Shown here: piece by piece, positions 59,751 to 64,000 of the stretch | How the letters are laid out: each line of letters starts with the position of its first letter | How positions within the stretch are numbered: the stretch's first letter is position 1 | Assembly: GCF_025133575.1 (NCBI RefSeq) | Contig: NZ_CP104011.1 | Location: 62,001-126,000, forward strand | DNA length: 64,000 nucleotides | Direction of reading: 5' to 3' | Source: Pseudomonas sp. GCEP-101 | GTDB taxonomy: Bacteria; Pseudomonadota; Gammaproteobacteria; Pseudomonadales; Pseudomonadaceae | Translations under genes and position numbers: made by a program | Notes under the pieces: model-generated | The model's input: the letters and a program-made list of their open reading frames with translations, nothing else | Databases searched by the model: none | Told to the model about the DNA's origin: nothing

Positions 59751-60263
59751 CTACCCCTGAATCGGATTTTCCCCGTCCGCCAGTCGCAACAGCCCTTCCA
59801 GAGCAGTCGCCACGGTTTGCCGGCGCACCGCTTCCCGATCACCGGCATACAGGCGCCGTTCGCTGAACACCTGTTCGCCTTTCCTCCAGGCCAGCCAGAC
59901 CGTGCCCACCGGCTTCTCGGCAGAACCGCCGTCCGGCCCGGCAATTCCGCTCACCGCCACGGCGATGTCCGCCCCACTGCGCGGCAGGGCACCGGCGACC
60001 ATCGCCTCGACCACTTCCCGGCTCACCGCACCGACCTGGGCGAACAGCGCGGCCGGCACGTCCAGCTGACGGGTCTTCTGACCATTGGAATAGGTCACGT
60101 AGCCCGCCTCGAACCAGGCGGAGCTGCCGGCGATGCGCGTGATCGCCTCGGCGATTCCGCCGCCGGTGCAGGATTCGGCGGTGGTGACGCGCAAATGGTT
60201 GGCAGCGAGCCGGGCGCCCAATCGGGCAGCGAGATCGGTAATGACGGAATCGGTGACAGGCAC
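59751..60263 (-). CDS. pncC: Nicotinamide-nucleotide amidohydrolase (CinA C-terminal domain, PncC)
   Basis: 170 aa single-domain CinA protein: VTTAESCTGGGIAEAITRIAGSS, GAVSREVVEAMV, VSGIAGPDGGSAEKPVGTVWLA. It converts NMN to NaMN in the pyridine nucleotide cycle. The start is GTG, with CGGAG upstream. It sits immediately upstream of recA on the same strand, as in many proteobacteria, with the recA LexA box in between, and is divergent from mutS. Confidence 0.92.
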   Translation of the reverse strand: MPVTDSVITDLAARLGARLAANHLRVTTAESCTGGGIAEAITRIAGSSAWFEAGYVTYSNGQKTRQLDVPAALFAQVGAVSREVVEAMVAGALPRSGADIAVAVSGIAGPDGGSAEKPVGTVWLAWRKGEQVFSERRLYAGDREAVRRQTVATALEGLLRLADGENPIQG

Positions 60264-60345
60264 AGTGCGCTCCGGGGTTAAAGAAGGCCAGGCGGATACC
60301 GTACACTAGGCGCTTTTGCATGTTGAAGCCGGACAGCCAGAAGCC

Positions 60346-62919
60346 ATGAGTCAAAGCGACCTCTCCGCCCACACACCGATGATGCAGCAGTACTGGAAGC
60401 TGAAGAACCAGCACCCGGATCAACTGATGTTCTACCGCATGGGCGACTTCTACGAGCTGTTCTACGAGGACGCCAAGAAGGCCGCCAAGCTGCTGGACAT
60501 CACCTTGACCGCCCGCGGCCAGTCTGCCGGCACGTCCATTCCCATGGCCGGCATCCCGTTCCACTCCGCCGAAGGCTACCTGGCCAAGCTGGTGAAGCTC
60601 GGCGAATCGGTGGTGATCTGCGAGCAGATTGGCGACCCGGCCACCAGCAAGGGCCCGGTGGAGCGCCAGGTCGTGCGCATTCTCACCCCCGGCACTGTCA
60701 GCGACGAAGCGCTGCTCGACGAGCGCCGCGACAACCTGATCGCCGCCGTGCTGGGCGACGAGCGCCTGTTCGGCCTGGCCGTGCTGGACATCACCAGCGG
60801 CCGCTTCAACGTCCAGGAAATAAAAGGCTGGGAAACCCTCCTGGCCGAACTGGAGCGCATGAACCCTGCCGAATTGCTGATCCCCGATGACTGGCCCCAG
60901 GGCCTGCCGGCCGAGAAGCGCCGCGGCGCGCACCGCCGCGCGCCGTGGGACTTCGATCGCGACTCGGCGAAGAAGAGCCTGTGCCAGCAGTTCGGCGTCC
61001 AGGACCTCAAGGGCTTCGGCTGCCAGGACCTGACCCTGGCCATCGGTGCCGCCGGCTGCCTGCTGGCCTACGCCAAGGAAACCCAGCGCACCGCCCTGCC
61101 GCACCTGCGCAGCCTGCGCCACGAGCGCATCGACGATACCGTGATCCTCGATGGCGCCAGCCGTCGCAATCTGGAATTGGATACCAACCTCGCCGGCGGA
61201 CGCGACAACACCCTGCAATCGGTGGTCGACCGCTGCCAGACCGCCATGGGCAGCCGCCTGCTGACCCGCTGGCTGAACCGCCCGTTGCGCGACCGCGCCG
61301 TGCTGGAAGCCCGCCAGGAATCCATCGCCTGCCTGCTGGAGCGCTATCGCTTCGAAATCCTCCAGCCGCAGCTGAAGGAAATCGGTGACGTCGAGCGCAT
61401 CCTCGCCCGGATCGGCCTGCGCAACGCCCGCCCGCGCGACCTCGCCCGCCTGCGCGATGCCCTCGCCGCGCTACCGGAGCTGCAGAGCGGCATGACCGAG
61501 CTGGAAGCCCCGCACCTGGGTGAGCTGGCCAATAGCATCCGCACCTATCCGGAACTGGCTGACCTGCTGGTTCGCGCCGTGATCGAGAACCCGCCGGCAG
61601 TGATCCGCGACGGCGGCGTCATCGCACGCGGCTACGACGCCGAGCTGGACGAGCTGCAAATGCTCAGCGAAAACGCCGGCCAGTACCTGATGGACCTGGA
61701 GATTCGGGAAAAGGCCCGCACCGGCCTGCCGAACCTGAAGGTCGGCTACAACCGCATCCACGGTTACTACATCGAACTGCCCCGCGTGCAGGCCGAACAG
61801 GCCCCGGCCGACTACATTCGCCGCCAGACCCTCAAAGGCGCCGAACGCTTCATTACTCCGGAACTGAAAGCCTTCGAAGACAAGGCTCTGTCAGCCCAGA
61901 GTCGCGCGCTGGCCCGCGAGAAGCAGCTCTACGAAGAGCTGCTGGAATTGTTGATCGCGCAGTTGGCGCCGCTGCAGGACACCGCCGCCGCCCTGGCGGA
62001 GCTGGACGTCCTGGCCAACCTGGCCGAACGCGCACTGAACCTCGACCTGAACCGTCCGCGCTTCGTCGAAGAGTCTGGCATTCTCATCGAGCAAGGCCGC
62101 CATCCGGTCGTCGAGCAGGTATTGGATACGCCGTTCGTCGCCAACGACCTCAACCTCGACGAAGACACCCGCATGCTGGTGATTACCGGCCCGAACATGG
62201 GCGGTAAATCGACCTATATGCGGCAAACGGCGCTGATCGTGCTGCTGGCGCACATCGGCAGCTTCGTCCCGGCGGCGCGCTGCGAGCTGTCCCTGGTGGA
62301 CCGCATCTTCACCCGCATCGGGTCGTCGGACGACCTTGCCGGCGGCCGCTCCACCTTCATGGTGGAAATGAGCGAAACCGCGAATATCCTGCACAACGCC
62401 ACCGACCGCAGCCTGGTGCTGATGGACGAAGTGGGCCGCGGCACCAGTACCTTCGATGGCCTGTCGCTCGCGTGGTCCGCCGCCGAGCATCTGGCCCGAC
62501 TGCGCGCCTTCACCCTGTTCGCGACGCACTATTTCGAGCTGACCGTACTGCCGGAAAGCGAGCCGGCGGTGGCCAACGTGCACCTGAACGCCACTGAACA
62601 CAACGAGCGCATCGTTTTCCTGCACCACGTGCTGCCCGGCCCGGCCAGCCAGAGCTATGGCCTGGCGGTCGCGCAATTGGCCGGCGTGCCGGGTGCGGTC
62701 ATTCAGCGCGCCCGCGAGCACCTGGCACGTCTGGAAACCACCAGCCTGCCCCACGAGGCGCCGCGCTCCAATGACCCGAAAAGCCCGGCGCCACTGCAGA
62801 GCGACCTGTTCGCCAGCCTGCCGCACCCCATCATCGAAGAGCTGACGCGTGTCAGCCCTGATGACCTGACGCCGCGCCAAGCTCTCGAATTGTTATATGC
62901 ATGGAAGACGCGAGTCTGA
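60346..62919 (+). CDS. mutS: DNA mismatch repair protein MutS
   Basis: 857 aa. Mismatch-reading Phe-X-Glu at 35-37 (MGDFYELF), Walker [10 protein letters not shown] (615-623), signature [18 protein letters not shown] and THYFELT. The C-terminal tetramerisation tail ends [11 protein letters not shown]. It recognises mispairs and recruits MutL. I use ATG 60346 ([17 protein letters not shown]); the in-frame ATG 30 bp upstream adds ten unconserved residues. Confidence 0.98.
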   Translation: MSQSDLSAHTPMMQQYWKLKNQHPDQLMFYRMGDFYELFYEDAKKAAKLLDITLTARGQSAGTSIPMAGIPFHSAEGYLAKLVKLGESVVICEQIGDPATSKGPVERQVVRILTPGTVSDEALLDERRDNLIAAVLGDERLFGLAVLDITSGRFNVQEIKGWETLLAELERMNPAELLIPDDWPQGLPAEKRRGAHRRAPWDFDRDSAKKSLCQQFGVQDLKGFGCQDLTLAIGAAGCLLAYAKETQRTALPHLRSLRHERIDDTVILDGASRRNLELDTNLAGGRDNTLQSVVDRCQTAMGSRLLTRWLNRPLRDRAVLEARQESIACLLERYRFEILQPQLKEIGDVERILARIGLRNARPRDLARLRDALAALPELQSGMTELEAPHLGELANSIRTYPELADLLVRAVIENPPAVIRDGGVIARGYDAELDELQMLSENAGQYLMDLEIREKARTGLPNLKVGYNRIHGYYIELPRVQAEQAPADYIRRQTLKGAERFITPELKAFEDKALSAQSRALAREKQLYEELLELLIAQLAPLQDTAAALAELDVLANLAERALNLDLNRPRFVEESGILIEQGRHPVVEQVLDTPFVANDLNLDEDTRMLVITGPNMGGKSTYMRQTALIVLLAHIGSFVPAARCELSLVDRIFTRIGSSDDLAGGRSTFMVEMSETANILHNATDRSLVLMDEVGRGTSTFDGLSLAWSAAEHLARLRAFTLFATHYFELTVLPESEPAVANVHLNATEHNERIVFLHHVLPGPASQSYGLAVAQLAGVPGAVIQRAREHLARLETTSLPHEAPRSNDPKSPAPLQSDLFASLPHPIIEELTRVSPDDLTPRQALELLYAWKTRV

Positions 62920-62939
62920 CGGATCGCGGGACAAGCTGC

Positions 62940-62945
62940 TAGAAT
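62940..62945 (+). promoter_or_regulatory. Candidate -10 (gcTAGAAT) of fdxA
   Basis: gctgctagaatcgcgc is a typical Pseudomonas extended -10, 40 bp before the fdxA ATG. No convincing -35. Confidence 0.4.
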
Positions 62946-62984
62946 CGCGCGCGCTTAGCCGCCCGCCTGAGGAGAAAATTAGAA

Positions 62985-63308
62985 ATGACCTTCGTCGTCA
63001 CCGACAACTGCATCAAGTGCAAATACACCGACTGCGTGGAAGTATGCCCGGTGGACTGCTTCTACGAAGGCCCGAACTTCCTGGTCATCCACCCGGATGA
63101 ATGCATCGACTGCGCCCTGTGCGAACCGGAGTGCCCGGCACAGGCGATCTTCTCCGAGGACGAAGTCCCGGATGGCATGCAGGAGTTCATCGAGCTGAAC
63201 AAGGATTTGGCCGATGTATGGCCGAACATCACCGAGAAGAAGGATTCCCTGCCGGACGCCGAAGAGTGGGACGGCAAGCCGAACAAGCTGCAGTTCCTGG
63301 AGCGCTGA
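62985..63308 (+). CDS. fdxA: Seven-iron ferredoxin FdxA
   Basis: 107 aa. Cys9, Cys17 and Cys50 would hold a [3Fe-4S] cluster, and Cys21, Cys40, Cys43 and Cys46 a [4Fe-4S] cluster ([18 protein letters not shown] and [12 protein letters not shown]), as in Azotobacter ferredoxin I. The longer C-terminal part (after ~60) is as in that family. Possible electron partner of ferredoxin reductases such as Fpr. GAGGAGAAAATTAGAA precedes the ATG. Confidence 0.97.
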   Translation: MTFVVTDNCIKCKYTDCVEVCPVDCFYEGPNFLVIHPDECIDCALCEPECPAQAIFSEDEVPDGMQEFIELNKDLADVWPNITEKKDSLPDAEEWDGKPNKLQFLER

Positions 63309-63331
63309 TCTGCGCTGCTCTGCAGAAACGC

Positions 63332-63366
63332 GAAAGGCCCGCCAAGTGCGGGCCTTTCTCTTTTTC
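63332..63366 (+). terminator. Rho-independent terminator of fdxA
   Basis: Stem gaaaggcccgc-caagt-gcgggcctttc followed by tcttttt. Confidence 0.92.
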
Positions 63367-63388
63367 GGGGCGTCACTTTTCTGCGGGC

Positions 63389-63505
63389 AAAAAAAAGGGG
63401 CGGGATAACCCGCCCACTCTTTATTCCCTATTCATCATCCTGATGAACCGCATCCTGCGGGGGTCCTGACCGACATCCTTACCGGCCTGCGTCTTTCCGT
63501 GTACG
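63389..63505 (-). ncRNA. rsmZ: RsmZ regulatory small RNA
   Basis: About 117 nt, between fdxA and rpoS, the rsmZ position in P. aeruginosa. On the minus strand a TAATAT -10 (63514-63519) precedes the expected 5' end at about 63505 (CGTACACGG...). Six GGA motifs follow (ACGGAA, AAGGAT, CAGGAC, CAGGAT twice, GGGAAT), the RsmA/CsrA-binding element. The RNA ends in gggcgggtta/tcccgcccc with eight Ts. RsmZ sequesters RsmA and relieves translational repression. Ends are read by eye. Confidence 0.88.
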
Positions 63506-63519
63506 CGGGAGTGATATTA

Positions 63520-63668
63520 CCCGCCTGCCGGATCGCGGCAACTGGGGCACTTTCGCACACCCGGCTCTTTTCGCTTCGGGCGATAAAAATAAAATCCTTA
63601 AAAAACAATTAGATAGAAATAATCGACGTCGAAGCTGGCGGGGATTCAAGCTGAACGCTCACACGTCA
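63520..63668. promoter_or_regulatory. AT-rich spacer between the rsmZ promoter and the GacA box
   Basis: Contains cgataaaaataaaatcctta and a run of aaaaacaattagatagaaataat, the lowest-GC stretch of the window. H-NS-like MvaT/MvaU are known to bind the AT-rich rsmZ upstream region in P. aeruginosa; here that is inferred. Confidence 0.5.
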
Positions 63669-63686
63669 TGTAAGCGAATGCTTACA
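63669..63686. promoter_or_regulatory. GacA upstream activating sequence of rsmZ
   Basis: TGTAAGCGAATGCTTACA is an 18-bp inverted repeat (TGTAAGC/GCTTACA). Its minus-strand reading TGTAAGCATTCGCTTACA is the GacA box seen upstream of rsmY/rsmZ. It is centred about 172 bp upstream of the predicted rsmZ start. Confidence 0.9.
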
Positions 63687-63696
63687 GCATGGCGCA

Positions 63697-63730
63697 TAAA
63701 AAAGCCCGGGATCATCCGGGCTTCTTCGTT
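63697..63730 (-). terminator. Rho-independent terminator of rpoS
   Basis: Minus-strand stem agcccggatgatcccgggct with a T-run (ttttttatg), 13 bp beyond the rpoS stop. Confidence 0.9.
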
Positions 63731-63743
63731 GTCGACCTGGACG

Positions 63744-64000
63744 CTACTGGAACAGTGCGTCGCTCGACAGGCCGTTCTTCTCGAGGATCTCCCGCAGACG
63801 CTTGAGGGCCTCGACCTGGATCTGCCGAACCCGCTCGCGGGTCAGGCCGATTTCCTGGCCGACTTCCTCCAGGGTGCTGCTTTCATGGCCGCGCAGGCCG
63901 AAGCGGCGAATCACCACCTCGCGCTGCTTGTCGGTCAGTTCCGACAGCCAAAGATCGATGCTCTCGCTGAGGTCATCGTCCTGCAGCAGTTCGCAGGGGT
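63744..64000 (-). CDS. rpoS: Sigma factor RpoS, C-terminal fragment cut by window edge
   Basis: About 85 C-terminal residues are present: [21 protein letters not shown], then sigma region 4.2 [35 protein letters not shown], ending SSDALFQ. This is the -35-recognising helix-turn-helix of the stationary-phase sigma factor. Identity as RpoS rather than another sigma-70 factor rests on the C-terminus and the fdxA-rsmZ context. The rest lies to the right of the window. Confidence 0.95.
   Translation of the reverse strand, partial: PCELLQDDDLSESIDLWLSELTDKQREVVIRRFGLRGHESSTLEEVGQEIGLTRERVRQIQVEALKRLREILEKNGLSSDALFQ

Overview
This is a 64 kb piece of a high-GC chromosome from a Pseudomonas species close to the P. 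aeruginosa group (a P. nitroreducens / P. citronellolis / P. knackmussii-like organism is my best guess). The evidence is near-identity by eye of many proteins to P. aeruginosa families, P. aeruginosa-like gene order over long stretches, the tyrA-aroA fusion, the fdxA-rsmZ-rpoS arrangement, and intergenic REP palindromes of the GTAGGAGCGAGC type. I see no prophage, integrase, transposase, CRISPR array, rRNA or tRNA.

Layout. (1) 1-10.6 kb, accessory and transport: the end of a TRAP transporter (small permease and binding protein), a LysR regulator divergent from a FUSC/AaeB-like efflux protein with a T-N11-A palindrome between them, a small DUF2790 periplasmic protein, a zinc phospholipase C/P1-nuclease-fold protein, an MFS exporter and a DEAD-box helicase. 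(2) 10.8-14.5 kb: a DHFR-like reductase overlapping a NUDIX hydrolase, a secreted NlpC/P60 peptidase, and two EamA permeases (RarD and a second one). (3) 14.6-35 kb, core metabolism in P. aeruginosa PA3162-PA3180 order: rpsA, cmk, tyrA-aroA fusion, hisC, an unexpected stand-alone cysC, pheA, serC and gyrA on the minus strand. mtnA follows, divergent from the methylthioadenosine deaminase gene, then ubiG-mupP-yciK, a GGDEF diguanylate cyclase, rluB with a long Arg/Pro tail, and a NUDIX hydrolase. (4) 35-47 kb: an orphan cbb3 oxidase subunit ccoN with a Cys-rich CcoQ-like partner, a second DUF2790 gene, kup and rimO, DUF1456 and DUF2784 genes, an ArnT-like glycosyltransferase, rhlG, trmO behind a structured 5' region, and a divergent ABM/VOC pair around a GntR-type palindrome. 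(5) 46.5-64 kb: fpr/finR, dgkA, erdR, an EamA permease, a DTW tRNA enzyme, a PA3611-like protein with DUF3820, a phosphoketolase-like ThDP enzyme divergent from a beta-CASP metallohydrolase, a LOG protein, then recX-recA-pncC, mutS, fdxA, the sRNA rsmZ and the 3' end of rpoS.

How the genes fit together. The minus-strand block from serC to cmk is one translationally coupled run (1-nt TGATG or short overlaps) joining serine, phenylalanine/tyrosine, chorismate and CMP metabolism; cysC sits inside it with the same coupling. mtnA and the MTA deaminase are the two ends of methylthioadenosine salvage and share a divergent promoter region. recA (with a LexA box) and recX form the SOS recombination unit next to mutS. 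fpr and finR are a reductase and its regulator, divergently transcribed. rsmZ, with a GacA box about 170 nt upstream, links Gac/Rsm signalling to the rpoS neighbourhood.

Most of the window is ordinary core Pseudomonas. The less expected items are: cysC inside the aromatic operon; the 59-bp palindrome plus second hairpin ahead of trmO; the Cys-rich CcoQ; the RluB repeat tail; the break of the usual rpsA-ihfB linkage; and several perfect palindromes that look like operators. Coordinates of RNA ends, promoters and operators are read by eye and are approximate.
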